DNA of 64,000 bases from Abelmoschus esculentus (Eukaryota; Streptophyta; Magnoliopsida; Malvales; Malvaceae), in the NCBI GenBank assembly GCA_035048815.1, contig JAUCBN010000022.1, forward strand, positions 18,507,001 to 18,571,000. The letters are read 5' to 3'. Below the pieces are notes generated by a model that saw only the letters and a list, made by a program, of their open reading frames with translations, was not told the origin of the DNA and did not search any database. Position 1 is the stretch's first letter. The number at the start of each line of letters is the position of its first letter. The translations under genes and the position numbers were made by a program. Positions 11,305 through 23,821 of the stretch are shown piece by piece.

Positions 11305-11600
11305 ACTAGATAGCTTGTTGAGTTGAATTGAACCTTGTTTGACCAACTCAACTCATTCAAGTTTCACGTTGATTTCGAATTAATTTAAATTAAACATTGA
11401 CCGAATCAAACTTGAGTTGATTACCTCACTTAGCACCCCTAACATGTTAGATACTAAAATAAAGACTTTTAAAAGTGAATGTACCGTATTAAAAGTTACC
11501 TGAAAGTAGAATTGCCGTTTATGATATTATCCCGTTTCCAAATCAAACAATTGCTTTATTTTCCCGAAACTTGTGAACATATTTGTTTTTCTCTCCATTA
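11305..11600. other. Intergenic spacer
   Basis: The first five bases (actag) match four of five bases on the other side of copy A. No gene or repeat recognised otherwise; bases 11598-11600 (tta) are the left target duplication of the MITE that follows. Confidence 0.5.
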
Positions 11601-11786
11601 GGGGAGAAATTATACGGTGAACCCTATTCACCACGTTATCCGTGGTCTAAGCAATCAGGACCATTGATCTTTAAATAACCACTTAATAACTACCTATCCA
11701 CTAAGTCCATGTAGGAAAGAGGTGATGATTCACTTGGAAAAAAATAGATAACGTGGTGAACAGGGTTCACTGTATAATTTTTCCCA
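11601..11786. mobile_element. MITE of 186 bp, PIF/Harbinger (Tourist-like)
   Basis: Terminal inverted repeats of about 40 bp are visible: aaattatacggtgaaccct on the left is matched by agggttcactgtataattt on the right, and both continue to caccacgttatc/gataacgtggtg. The element is flanked by tta on both sides (11598-11600 and 11787-11789), the usual 3-bp target of Tourist-like MITEs. There is no coding capacity. It lies about 300 bp upstream of DC1 pseudogene A and is absent from the upstream flank of DC1 copy B. Confidence 0.85.
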
Positions 11787-12083
11787 TTAATGGGTTTAAT
11801 ATTTACTAAAACCAAGGCAAGCATCTGCTAACCATGAGGCAACAGAGACAAAAACAAAACCGAATTCAAATATAAAAGTTTTTAATGCATTTCCCCTGAA
11901 ATTTTATCTTGAAAATCAAAGCGAAAAAGGATTCCAATTGTCTGAAAACAAGTTGATCAAATGGCAACATCAGACAAAGCGTCTGCTACTAATTTACCAC
12001 CAAACCTGAGAGTAAAGTGAAGCAAATTGAAGTGTTGTCTTGTAATGGATCCCATGGAGTCTGAGAGCAGGAAAGAAGGAGAG

Positions 12084-14254
12084 ATGAAACTTCAACATAT
12101 TGGCCATGAACATCCTCTCGTCCTCATCCAACATAACATTGCTGCAAGTGAAGAAGAAGAAATTGAAAGAGCAGATTGTTGTTTTGTGTGTGAGAAACCT
12201 GTAGAGGGCTGGTGCTACGGCTGCAATGACTGTAAGTTTTATCTTCACAAGGGATGCACGGAGTTAGACTTAGAACCCAAGATTAACCATCCTTTACACC
12301 CCAAACACCCTCTAATTTTTTTTGACAAATCGACCTTATTCTGGTGTATACGAGTGTAAACTGTGTCGTAAGGAATTCTGTGGATTTGTTTATCATTGTG
12401 CTACATGTCTTTTCGACCTGCATATCAACTGTGCTTTGCTTCAAGCATCCATGTCTGCAAATTTTCATAATTCTTTGCACCCTCATCCATTGTTCTTAAT
12501 TAAAAATCATAACCAGGAACTGCAGCAGGGTTGTTCTGGTTGTCAGAGATCATTATCTGGCCCGATTTACTACTGTTCCGATTGTTCCTATCCATCAAAC
12601 TTTAACCTTCGTAAGGAATGTGCTGAAGTACCCCTTGAGATTAATCACTCATACGACTATAAGCATCCTCTTACTCTCTTGCTAGAGTGACCAACTCATC
12701 CTAAGGAATGTAGTTGCGATTTGTGCACAACTCAGTGGGGAGGATTTGTTTATTCTTGCTCTCTTTGCAGCATAGAGCTGACTCTGGATGATTTCTTTTC
12801 ACCAAAAACAATCACACATGCAAGTCATGAACACCCGTGGATGCTCATATCAAAACAAATGTCATTTATCTATGATTTTTGTGGCGTTGCCGGAGATCGC
12901 TCCTCTTACCTTTGTTCTACATGTAACCTACTTGTCCACAAGAAGTGCATTTCATTGCCACGAAAAATCATAATAACACGACATCGTCATGCTATTTCTC
13001 ATTCATATTCTCTTCCACAAAGTCATATTGAATATTGGACGTGCAAAATTTGTTACCAGGAAGTTCGTATAAGGTATGGCAGTTACTGTTGTTCTAGTTC
13101 TGATTGTGATTATGTTGCTCATGTGCATTGTGAAACCGATGAAGCGATTTGGGATGAAACAATTGTCTCAGAAGACAGTGATGAGTAGAGTGAATCTTTG
13201 AATTTGATTACTGATATTATTGAACAGGGGAGCATTGGGGAGATTATGGTTGCAGTTGAGATCAAACATGCCTACTATCATCACAATTTAACACTCACTT
13301 TTAGTGGCCAGATCAACGATGATGTCCAGTGCGATGGATGCATGAGGTCTATCTCGGCTCCATTTTATAGTTGTTATCAATGCAGGTTTTTTCTCCATAA
13401 AGATTGCGCTGAATTGCCTAAAACAATGCGACACCCGTTTCACAAGCATTCTCTTAAGCTTACAAACTCGTATTATAGTTTGACATGCATTGGGTGCACA
13501 CTGAATACCATGGATTTAGATACCAATGCAACAAGAAAGATTGCAGAGTCGGGTTTAGAGAAATCAACTTTGACCTTCGATGTATGTTCTTATCTGACAC
13601 ATTTAAGCATCCAAGTCATGATCATTCACTCTTTCTTACCCACAAGTTTGACGAAGATTGCAATGGTTGTCTCACTAAAAGATACTTGGGGAACAATATT
13701 GTATATAGATGCATGAAGCGCTGTGATTTTATTTCAGACATACACTATGCGACACTACCGCTCTTTGCTGAGTGCAAGTGTGACAAACATGCTCTCACTC
13801 TGACTTATTCTGATAATTCTGATCCTTCTCAGCATTACTGTGATCTCTGTGAGAACGAAAAAATCCAAATGACTGGTTTTACCATTGTGCTGATTGTGAT
13901 AATTCTCTTCATTCCAACTGTGCTCTTGGGGATATCCCATATATGAAGCTTGGCAGCAAAGTCAATTATTCTCGTCATCGACATGTGCCAATTATTGTGA
14001 AAAATGTTTGGAATTACCCTCCATGTAAGTTGTGTCATCAGCTTTGCAATAGACTTGCCCTCGAATGTAAAGAACTTGAATGCAACTTTACCTTCCACTA
14101 GGGATGCCGTTTTTTTCCTGGATTCTTGAATGATAACAACTTCACAGCTCTATCTACTTGCCAGCATGTACCAGGTTTGGCTACATGGCTTCATAATCAA
14201 GGACCAACCTACACAGTGGATGGGATGATAGTTTATTTGCATTTTAACTCTTGA
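12084..14254 (+). pseudogene. DC1 domain (Cys/His-rich C1) protein, pseudogene A
   Basis: Plant DC1 proteins are zinc-binding, often of unknown role, with links to stress and hormone responses. The start chosen is the ATG at 12084 (MKLQHIGHEHPLVLI), since the same start is conserved in copy B. Repeated C1_2 modules follow, for example CCFVCEKPVEGWCYGC then CKFYLHKGC, and later SGPIYYCSDC and HYCDLCENE, with H-x-H-P at each module start. Lesions: a frame change in the T-run near 12318, a stop at 12688, TAG at 13186 where copy C has a Gln codon, a frameshift near 13490, another near 13862, and TAG near 14099 where copy C has Trp. Single exon as far as seen. Length would be about 700 residues, within the family range. 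The 5' and 3' flanks are shared with copies B and C, so this is an old local duplication. Confidence 0.88.
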
Positions 14255-14540
14255 ATTTGATGTTATTATTAATGTTTAACTTTAAGCACTTATAGTTTGT
14301 TTAGCTCCAACATGATTTGTAACAAGACATGTCATCTTCTATTCTATTTGGTTGTTGTGTTATACTACTGTTTTGTGCTTTATGCTTTGTTGGAAGAAAA
14401 ATTATTGTTCTATGAGATTATTACACTGTTTAATCTGGGAAACATAATTTTTTTTTTTACTCTAGCACTCATATCGTTAAAAATAAAGAAAATTATGTTT
14501 TCCAGATTAAAGATGCTAAAATTATTGAAATCCTAATATT
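14255..14540 (+). other. DC1 3' flank, duplicated at 40680-40855
   Basis: Contains no gene. The section from about 14255 to 14400 (tttgatgttattattaatgt and onward) is clearly the same as 40699-40850 downstream of DC1 copy C, which shows the duplication unit extended beyond the coding region. Confidence 0.7.
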
Positions 14541-15075
14541 TTTAATGAACTACACTTAGCTAGATATTGCCTATGTTATAAGTAGATTGAGTAGATATGC
14601 TCATAATTCAAGTGGTGAATATTGGGTAACTCTTAGACGCTTACTAAAGTACCTTAAGGGTACTATCAATTGGAAATTCGATTTTGTAAGTTCTGAATAT
14701 GTTTTCAGTTTAGGTGGATTTGCAATCTCGTGGAAGTTTTCCAAGCAGACTTGTATTGCTTGCTCCCCTATGGAGTCAGAGTTTATAGATCTTGACTTAG
14801 CGGGCCAGAAAGTCGAGTGACTTAAGAATATTTTATCATGATATCTCTATGGAGAAAACTGAATTCTCCGATATCTTTATTGTGTGATCTGCAATTTACG
14901 ATACATGTGCACCTAAATCAAGCTTACAATGGTAAAAAGAGAAACATTCACATAAGGCATAAATCTGTCAAACACCTAATAAAGAATGAATTATTCGTCT
15001 TAAAGTATGTTAAGTCGAAGATAAATTTGACTGATCCTCTTATCAAGTAATTGACTAGGAAAATTTTTTTAGATT
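14541..15075 (+). pseudogene. Ty1/copia remnant: end of RT and RNase H
   Basis: A degraded copia 3' coding end. Readable pieces are SRYAHNSSGEYW and LLKYLKGTINW (end of RT), PMESEFIDLDLAGQ (the glutamate motif of RNase H), and a following out-of-frame HIRHKSVKHLI region that matches the RNase H tail. Several frameshifts and stops separate them. A short purine stretch (cgaggggat near 15078) is where a polypurine tract would be expected. The 5' part of the element is absent, so it is a truncated copy. Confidence 0.75.
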
Positions 15076-16907
15076 CATCGAGGGGATAGTCTTAAGCCCA
15101 TAATTTGAGTGATTAATGGCGGATACCCAACTTAGTTATCTAAGTTTAATATGGTTTAACGAAATCATAGAATAACTCCTAGTGTTCATGTCCATCTACT
15201 CAATCCCTATGACGTTTCATGCCCATGCCCATGTTGAGCTTTATGGTCTTAATAAATTCATAACCTAGGTTTGGATAGTCTTAGTGAGAAAGACTTCAAT
15301 AATTTACCGATTTTGGTTAAATATCTACTCTTAATAAGTTTTTAGACTATTAAAAAAGATTAATTGAATTTACCGCTCGGAAGAATGAGTTTAATAAATT
15401 CTATCCAAAGAGTTTGAATTTTTCTATTGAGAAGAACATTATTGAATTTACTGAACAAAGAGATTGTTTTTTTATTCTTAATGATTTCTTAGCTCAGAGT
15501 TTGGGTGGTTCATTTAATATGAACTTGAAGAAAATCACCTTATTTTCTTAAGAGGTTGAGCTTTATATAAAGCTCTTAATCATTTCATAGCTTGATTTTG
15601 AATGATTTATGTTGAGATAAACTTGATGTAATAACCTATGTAAGTGAGAAGGGTAAACTGTCTTCTATGAAAAACAATGGGTCATTTTTCTAGTAAACTT
15701 AATAAAATCCCAAGGTAAAAAGGCTAAACATATACTTCGTCTATATACATATCTTCACGTCACAAACTTTGGTGAATGAAAGGATTAGTTATGTGTTATG
15801 AGTTCACCCCAACGTTATAAAGTTCAAGACTAATTTCACTTATCTAAGAGAAGGATTATTTATCATCACTACGTACTAGTTCAAGATTCATTCACTATGT
15901 GCTTAAGTAACTAATCTCGCTAGTGCTCGTCTTGTGTTGGTTGAACTCTTTGATTTTTGATTTTAGTAGAATTCTTTCGCATTAGTGAGGGATTGTGAGT
16001 AAATGCTTAAATCCGACATTAACTTTGTATTTATAGGCGGCATGAGATCAGTTTAGTCAATATAAAATTTCTTTGAATTTTAAATGTGTAACCGATTAAA
16101 TTTAAAATTAGAGTTAATTAAATTTTCGTTATTTAAATGGATATTATCTATTATTAAATTTAAATTTTGAATTTTAAATAAAATTTTATATAATTCTCAG
16201 ATGGATTTTCCTTTGCGTTCAAACTATAAATATAAGGCTTTTCCTTTCCTTTTTCAATGAGCAGATGGAAAAGCATTAATTTCTTTAGATTCGAGAGCCT
16301 TCTTCGTAGAGCCTCAATTCTTTCTTTCAATTCAAATGATCACTACTGTCGTAGTCCTCTCCAAGCGATCCAAACTTTGGGTTACATCATTTGGAGCAAC
16401 CATGTTATCCTTTGGGGGACAACCGCCTAAAATAACGAGTACACCCATCTAGCTACGCGAATTGTTTCTAAGGAAGTAGCCTCCATCCTACGACAATGTT
16501 TATTTAGGGTTTCAGTTTATTTATTATTATTTCATATGAATGTTGATACCATGTCTTACGGTCTACTTAACAAACAAATACATCTAGTAATCAGGTTCAC
16601 ACACAATATCTATCAATATTGACTAATTTTAATACCGTTGATGAATATAGCTAGGAGTCTACAATATTTTTATTCTTATATCAAGAAATGTGTAAGGTCA
16701 CAATTATGATTGGGGAGAAAAAAATTTCAAATGTGGGTGCATATCAAATCTTATTGTAGTTTTGCACGTGGTATAGGCTACCTTATCTAACCACAATTGT
16801 GGAAGCACTCATACCCATGTAGTTTTAGCTTGTTGGAAGGTAATATTGTGATTAAATTTATGGTATGACTATTTTATTGATATAATATTTATCTGAAATG
16901 AATTAGA
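15076..16907. other. Probable old copia LTR remnant and spacer
   Basis: No gene. The first 1.4 kb follows a copia coding end directly and may be its 3' LTR and decayed flank; I could not find a paired copy or clean ends. There is TATA-like sequence near 16226 (actataaatataaggc) followed by LTR-leader-like text to about 16490. The rest is AT-rich spacer, and bases 16903-16907 (ttaga) are the left target duplication of the next element. Confidence 0.4.
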
Positions 16908-17120
16908 TGTTGAGAAGGGTAGGTTGATACAGTTATAGGGTTGTTAAGTAGTTTGGGTAGTTATTTTCGGCTGCTTAAATATATAAATAATATAACCCTT
17001 GAAGAGATATACACATGAAAAATAAGAAGCATTCTTCTAGAATTCTTTCTTCTCTTCTACTGCTTGGTTATTGTTACACTTGTTTCGACCACCTGCGCCA
17101 CCACCGGAGACCTCTTAACA
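16908..17120 (+). repeat. 5' LTR of the copia element
   Basis: Starts TGTTGAGAAGGGTAGG and ends CCTCTTAACA. TATA-like aaatatataaataa lies near 16977. The 3' partner at 29031-29243 has the same length. Confidence 0.92.
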
Positions 17121-17140
17121 TGGTATCAGAGTAATAATCA
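17121..17140 (+). other. Primer binding site of the copia element (initiator tRNA-Met type)
   Basis: tggtatcagagtaataatca follows the LTR without a gap. tggtatcagag is the classic complement of the 3' end of plant initiator tRNA-Met used by copia elements. Confidence 0.88.
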
Positions 17141-17338
17141 TTCAGCAAATCCAACTTAACTATCCCCATCAGTTGTATCTACACCTTTTAGACACCCAGG
17201 AATCCTTCTCGTCTCTCATAAGATCACCAAAGTTGAGGATTATAATATCTAGAGTCGATCCTTGCGGATAGCATTACCGAAAAAAACAAAGTTGGTTTCA
17301 TTGATGGATCTTGCACACATAAAGACATTGAAGATTAG

Positions 17339-17935
17339 TTGAAATCTCAGTGGGATCGTTGCAATGCTTTAGTATTGTCTTGGATCTTGAAATCTGTAAG
17401 TAAAGATCTTTCTGTCGGAGTAGTATTTGCCTCCAGTGCTGCACTGATTTGGGCAGATCTCAAAGAAAGGTTCGACAAGTTGGATGGATCCCACATCTTT
17501 TACTTGCATCGAGAGATAGCCACCCAAACACAAGGTACATCCTCGATTGTAGTCTACCATACAAATTTAAGAATTTTGTGGGATGAATATGATGCTATCA
17601 GTCCTTCTGTTATTTGTGCTTGTGCTGCAACTGAGAAAAACATTGAAAATCTGAAACAACGAAGACTTTTCCAATTTCTTATGGGGTTGAACAAGACATA
17701 TTCCATGGTTCGTAGCCAAATCTTGCTCATCAAACCACTACCAACAGTTAATCAGGCATATTTCATGTTGATACAAGAGGAAGGTACAAAATGCAAGCAA
17801 CCAACAGATTTTGCCTACTGTTCTTTATTCTAATTCTGGAACTGGACAATCAGCTCCAAAGAAAAGGTTCAATGGGGTCTGTGATCATTGCCATATTAAG
17901 GGTCATAAAAGGGATACTATAAGCTAGTTGGTTAT
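17339..17935 (+). pseudogene. gag: copia gag, degraded
   Basis: Readable from about 17339: WDRCNALVLSWILKSVS, then ALIWADLKERFDKLDGSHIF and FQFLMGLNKTYSMVRSQIL, the layout of copia-type gag. The true start lies upstream in frame-disrupted sequence (17200-17338, RSLRI). A zinc knuckle begins CDHCHIKGHKRD near 17881, but its last cysteine is lost in a short deletion that also shifts the frame. A stop at 17831 precedes it. Confidence 0.82.
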
Positions 17936-18139
17936 CCTGCAGAATTCAAATTCACTAAAAGAAAAGGTTCATCTGCTGCACACAATGTGGTTGTTTCTGA
18001 TTTGGATAGTGAACCTTTTCCATCTGGGCAAGTAGACAATATTGGTTCTACTCAGGGAGTGCCTCATTTTACTCATGAGAAGTATCAGTAGATCTTTGAT
18101 CTACTTGGTAAAGGTTCAGACATCAAAGCGTCTGCACAT

Positions 18140-19660
18140 ATGACAGGTACTGTTGTCCATTCTCCTTCTAAAACTTGGATCCTTAACATAGGAGCCATAA
18201 ACCACATGACAGTTGACTTAGAGTGTTTGCATGATCCTGTTGTCTGTGACTCTCCTTCTTTTGTTCAGCTACCAAATGGTAAGAAAACACAAATTACTCA
18301 CGTTGGCTCTTATAATATTTCTCCTACCCAAACCTTATCCAATGTACTATATGTTCCTGATTTCCATTACAACCATCTTTCAATTTCTCAATTAACAAAA
18401 CAATTAAATTGTTGCATCTTTTTTTATCCTAATTTTTGTCTTCTATAGGACATTTGCAGTGGAAAGATGAAGAGGATTGGTAGAGTCAAAGAGAGTTTGT
18501 ACATACTGCACCTCTCGCGATCAGAAAATTCTTCATGTAATTCAAACCAACCCTTATTTCCAAATTCAAGTTCTTGTTTGTCTTCCAATGTAATACAAAA
18601 GAACCAATTTGTACTATGGCATGCATGCTTAGGACATACCTCTTGGTCGACTATGAATAAAATTTCACATTTGGCTTTTACCGTTGATGATCATGAACAC
18701 ATTAGTCAATATGGTATATGTCCTCTTGCGAAACAAACTCGTTTACCATTTCCTGTTAGTGTCACCCGTGAAACTCAACCCTTTTCTCTCATTCATATTG
18801 ATCTTTGGGGTGCCTATCGTGTATCAACTCATAGTGGTCATCGATATTTTTTGGCCATAGTCGATGACTATAAGAGAATGACCTGGGTGTATCACCTTAG
18901 GCTCAAAAGTGATGCCATCATAATCCTAAAACAATTCATTACCTATGTTCGTAATCATTTTGAGTACCATGTTCGAACCATTCATAATGATAATGGGTTA
19001 GAATTTTTTAGCAAAGAGGGACAAGAGTTTTTTGTTTCTCATGGGATTGTGCATCAGAGTTCATGCATCTACACTCTATAATAAAATGGAGTGACAAAAC
19101 GCAAGCATAAACACTTCTTAAATGTGGCTCGGGCTTTAAAATTTCAATCTTCATTTCCCGTCAAGTTTTAGGGAGTGTGTGTTAACAGCTTGTTACCTGC
19201 TTAATCGTTTACCAACTGCAGTCTTTGGGTGGAAATCTCCATCTGAAATGCTTCATCATAAAGTACCAAATCTTTCTCATTTACCAATGTTTGGGTGTCT
19301 TTGTTATGCCACTGTCTTAAATAATCATGATAAGCTTGCATCTAGAGCAATTTCTTCCGTTTTCATGGGATACTTGAGTGTTCGAAAAGGTTACTTATTG
19401 TTCAACATTGATACTAAAAGTTTCTTCATTAGTAGGGATGTGGTCTTTCATGAAACGATATTCCCTTTTCAAAACTCCAATTCACCTACAAACTTGTTTC
19501 CTTCATCTGATTCAAGTGCCATGGATCATGAATTTTTACATGTCCCTATTGTGCCCCAACCACAGGTTCCTAATGCTAACCTTTCAGGTGACATTCCATT
19601 TGAACAACAAGATAATTCACCTGTGCCCCAAGTTTCCTGCAAACCATGTTGCCTAATTGG
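18140..19660 (+). pseudogene. pol: copia protease and integrase, degraded
   Basis: The protease region reads TWILNIGAINHMT near 18170; the catalytic Asp of the usual Asp-Ser/Thr-Gly-Ala motif is replaced by Asn. A gag pre-integrase segment follows (LWHACLGHTS near 18619). The integrase core shows HIDLWGAYRV (first Asp) and IHNDNGLEFF (second Asp). The third catalytic position falls in a damaged stretch near 19080 that contains a stop. After it, CYLLNRLPTAVFGWKSPSEM and MFGCLCYATV continue to the hinge. The hinge is cut by a solo LTR at 19663. Confidence 0.85.
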
Positions 19661-19662
19661 AG

Positions 19663-20972
19663 TGTAAGTGTACACGTCAAGTAATAAAATGATAAATATT
19701 GTCGAGTTATCGTCTCCTCGGGGATTGGTATACTTAATATGCTTCCTTTGATCTTCTTGCCCTACAAAACAAAAGTAAAAACACAAATAAGTTTGAGTGT
19801 TGATTAAACTAAATAAACTAAACTAAATGAGGTGAGATCAAATTTGAGAAAGAGGTAGGATCCAATTGTGTTGTATAGTGGATTTGATTGATCTGTTTCT
19901 TTCCAATGCAATTGCACTGCACTACCTCAGTAGTACTGCAGATTACTTCTTCGGCAGCGATAGTGTTCTCTGCCACGACAATTCCTTGCTCTTGGGCAGA
20001 ATTACCAAAGTTCGGCAAAATGTCCTTGAATGGCTCCACTTATCCCTAAGTCGAAACACTGTTGATGGTCAGTCCTCGATGATACCTCCCGACGTTAATC
20101 AAATATAACCAACAACCAATCCCACACTTCTTTTAGCCGCTTAAACTCTAACCTATTCCTAGGCCGAGTTAGTATCCTCCAACCAAGTCGAATACTGTAC
20201 TTACTCCTTTCGTGAGTCTAACTCTCCCAAGTCTAGACAAATAGATTACTCACAAACTTCCCTTCCGGGCTTGGATGCAAGAACAAAGAATGGCAAAGAG
20301 TAAGCAAAATTTGATATTTTATTGCATTGAAACAAGAAACAAAATACAATCTCCTCTCACTAATACTCAACAACTTTCACCTAAAACCTAAGAAAGCTTA
20401 GAACATGATGGGAAGAATTGTTCCTAGGATGAACTCTCTCAAATTCGACTCCTAGGGTGAATTCTCTCAAATTCGTCTCTCCTAGTCCCTTGGACGGCTA
20501 TGCCTTATATAGGCTTGGCCTAGGGCAAACCTTTCCTAATTAGAGTATAACTTGGAGCAGGGAACAAGTTATATACATAGGATAAATATTTCCAAGTTTA
20601 ATCTTCTAGAAGGTTTCTTCCTGCGTGGTCTTGTCCTTGGGCTTTTGATGTGTTGTTCAGCTTTGATCCTTGGCTTTTTGTTCAACAACGTTCTTCTCAT
20701 TTTTCTCCTCAGTTTGCCTGCCATATTGCTTTTTATTCTCTGCTGCCTCAGTATCAGGTCCTGCCTAAGCCTCATTTTACTGCCTCGGCAATACTTGTTC
20801 TTGCACAGATATGAAAATGCAATAAAGTATACATTTTCTACAAATATTATCTTTAATGGTATAATCCCTAAATACATCACATTAAGTACATGCATTGGTT
20901 CAAGTAGGTGTAGATTTGATGATAAATGCCCATGAAAAGAGTAGAAAGTGATAGTGAGTTGAGCACTTATCA
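19663..20972 (-). mobile_element. Solo LTR-like insertion in the copia hinge
   Basis: The plus strand begins TGTAAGTGTACACG and ends GAGCACTTATCA; on the minus strand it begins TGATAAGTGC, the same start as the Athila-like LTRs at 22517 and 26289. Copia coding sequence resumes on the other side with a Pro/Gln-rich hinge, so this is an insertion. On the left, 19651-19662 (gcctaattggag) may be a stub of internal sequence next to the LTR. No convincing 5-bp target duplication is seen (tggag against ctgat), which suggests a deletion at the left end. Reading frames inside (20552-20973) are not supported as genes. Confidence 0.65.
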
Positions 20973-22516
20973 CTGATGTTTCATGTCCTCATTCTCAGCC
21001 ACCTCAACAATCTCAACCAGTTCAACAGCCTCAGCCAATTCCTCAACCTCAACTATTTCAACAGCCTCACCAATTCCTCAACCTCAACCAGTTCGAGTCA
21101 GAAAGTTTAATCGTGTTACTAAACCAGCCTTTTGGTTGTCTGACTTTATTTGCTCTACAAATCCTAATGGTTACAAATAGGTGTATAAGGTGAAGTATAA
21201 TTCTGATGGGTCTGTTGAAAGATTTAAGGCTCGGCTTGTCGCTAAGGGTTACAATCAGCATGAAAGGATTGATTTTCATGAGATCTTCTCACCAGTAGCA
21301 AAATTAGTTAATGTTCGAACAGTAATTTCCATGGCTGCAATGTATGGTTGGCCCTTGCACCAAATGGGTGTTTACAATGCATTTCTCAAAGGAGATCTCA
21401 GTGAAGAAGTATACATGAGCTTACCTGAGCGTTTTCACAGCCAGGGGAGACGAAACCATAGGTATGTAGGCTGCTCAAATAACTTTATGGACTTAAGCAA
21501 GCCTCTCGACAATGGAATCTTAAGTTGACAGATGCATTGATAGCAAATGGTTATATGCAAAGCTTATATGATTATTCAATGTTTACTAAGAAGAAAGATG
21601 ACAGGTTAGCATTGTTGCTCATCTATGTTGATGACCTTTTAATTACTGGCAATGATAAGGAGTTGACTGATGAACTTAAAACCATTTTGAATCAAAACTT
21701 TAAGATGAAAGATCTTGGACAGCTTAAGTACTTTCTTGGCATAGAAGTAATTCGATCTCAAGAAGAAATAGTTTTACATCAGAGAAAGTATGTCCTCGAG
21801 TTGATAACAGAATCGGGTTTAGGGGGAGCTAGGTGTGCTTCGACACCATTGGAACAAAATAAAAAACTCACTACAGATGAATATGATACACAAGTTAAGA
21901 AAGATGAAGCAGATAAGGTAATGGATGATGTTGCATTATATCAAAGGTTGGTTGGTAGGCTACTTTATCTAACTCATACACGACCGGATATTACTTTTGC
22001 CATTCAACATTTGAGTCAGTTTATGCAGGCTCCTAAGAAGGTCCATAATGAGGCAACATTACGAGTCATAAGATATGTTAGAGCATATCTAGATCAATGA
22101 ATCTTTCTACCAGCACATTCAAAACCAGAATTGAAGGCTTTTTGTGACTCAGATTGGGCAAGCTGCCCCATGTCTCGTAAGTCAGTATCAGGATATTGCA
22201 TAAACTTGGAGATGGCTTAGTGTGCTGGAAATCGAAGAAGCAAAATACGGTTTCAAGGTTGTCTTCAGAAGCAGAATATCAATGCATGGCAACTACAATA
22301 GCAGAACTAGTTTGGCTAAAGGGGTTGATTACAAAGCTTTGAGTTAGAAACGACACAACAGTAACCTTGTTTTGTGATAGTCAAGTTGCACTTCAGATAG
22401 CAGGAAATCTAGTGTTTCACGAGAGAACCAAGCACAATGAAATTGATTATCATTTTATACGTGAAAAAATTCAAAAAGAAAATGTTGTTACACAACATAT
22501 TTCAACTAAAGAACAA
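20973..22516 (+). pseudogene. pol: copia reverse transcriptase and RNase H, degraded
   Basis: A Pro/Gln/Ser repeat hinge (about 20995-21095) leads into RT: VERFKARLVAKGYNQ, then FHEIFSPVAKL and VYNAFLKGDLSEEVYM. The catalytic motif YVDD is at 21624-21635 in a second frame, after a frameshift between 21450 and 21530. RTRPDI-type text (THTRPDITFAIQHLSQF) follows. RNase H reads FCDSDWASCP near 22141, SSEAEYQCMA near 22266 and TLFCDSQVAL near 22366, with a stop at 22098 and a frameshift near 22215. The reading frame resumes as QQADIMTKG at 28928 after the nested element. Confidence 0.87.
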
Positions 22517-23799
22517 TGATAAGTGCTTAAAATAGTTATTATTTTATGCTTAATTACTCCTTAGTTTGGTGAATATGTTATTGATCTCGCTGTTTTTCGT
22601 GTGATTTCTATGTAGGACTCTGAATCTGGAAAATACACTTAAATTAGCCGAATTCTGAAGTTTTATTTTATTTTATTTTCTAGATCGAGTCTGGATTCGT
22701 AGGCTTGACTTTGGGCTTGAAATTTGATGCAGCGTTTTGTTAGAGGCTTCTAGAAGATGACGTTAGCGTTTTGTTAGAGTTCTAGATAAATTAGGATTTA
22801 TCTCTTTGTAATTTGAATTTAAATATTTTTAGAATTATCTTAGATTTATCTCTTATTTTTAGGATTTTTAAAAGGCTATAAATACCCACCTTGGGTAAGC
22901 CTAGAACGATGTCTCTCATATTTTATCTTTTGTTCTAGGTTTCAAGTTTTATAAAGCTTTATTTCTTTATTTTTCTTGTTCTTATTTTTTTGTTTTATTT
23001 TTATGTCGAGCATAATTTCTTTCATAATTATGCTCGGCTAAGTTTTTATTAGCCAATGGCTTAAGAGATGACTCGATTCAAATGTGAGGATTGAAAAGCA
23101 CATCAATAACTTCGTCTTTTTATTTCTTAAAATTTTCTTTTAGAACTTATTTTTTTTTCAAATTGATTTCAAAACTAAAGATTGACTTTGGTCAAGATTT
23201 TGATTTGATCAATTATGTGGGAGGACGGATCGGCTATTAAAGTAATCTAACTTCTTGGGAACACACTTAGAAAATTGATTGCTAAAGCAAAAACTAAAGA
23301 TTAGATCAGTTATTATTGAAATAACATAATCCACGTTGGTTTTTGAGATTTAAATGATTTTTCCACAATCATTGAGCTGGTGGATTAATTCATGAAACCA
23401 ATATCAAAGATAGACTGAGATATTCATTTTAGAAGTTTTGCTTCAAGGTTTGAACCTTGAAAGCTAAATACCGATGTAAAATCATCAAGTGAAAATCTTT
23501 TTCCGATGATCTATTAAAGTCGAGTCAAAGCGAAAGCCTAAGGCTAGTTTTTATTATTATTAAAATCAATTTATTTATTTTATTTTCTTCAATTATTTAG
23601 TTTTAATTTATACAACAAACCCTCCTTTTTTACTTAAAACATCATTCGATCACATTCTTAGATCACCAATCAAACAGAGCATAATCAGGAAATTTCTAGT
23701 CCCTTTGGGATCGACCCTTACTTCTCCTTTACTATATTATTTTCCTATTTATTATTTGAGAATAAGGAATTTATTTTTGACACTTTACGACGCGTGTCA
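22517..23799 (+). repeat. 5' LTR of the Athila-like element
   Basis: 1283 bp, TG to CA. A TATA-like ggctataaataccc lies near 22873. The matching parts of the 3' LTR are 26289-26917 and 28254-28922; the two differ at many single positions. Confidence 0.9.
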
Positions 23800-23803
23800 A
23801 AAT

Positions 23804-23821
23804 TGGTGTCGTTTCCAGGGA
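23804..23821 (+). other. Primer binding site of the Athila-like element, mutated
   Basis: tggtgtcgtttccaggga compares with tggcgccgttgccaggga in the related minus-strand element at 44704-44721. The three differences include two C-to-T changes, fitting decay after insertion. Confidence 0.7.

Noticed and set aside
11601..11786. MITE as a Stowaway (Tc1/Mariner) element
   Set aside because: Stowaway needs TA duplications and ctccctcc-type ends; tta on both sides fits Tourist better.
17121..17140. tRNA-like match
   Set aside because: It is only the PBS complement of the initiator tRNA-Met 3' end, adjacent to an LTR; there is no cloverleaf.
20552..20935. 127-residue hydrophobic reading frame, with an overlapping minus-strand frame at 20569-20973
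   Set aside because: Both lie inside the solo LTR, and LTRs of this kind do not encode proteins; no domain recognised.
19646..20980. atgtt on both sides as target duplication of the solo LTR
   Set aside because: Using it would make the element start GCC and end CTG, not TG and CA. A chance 5-base match in AT-rich DNA is likely.
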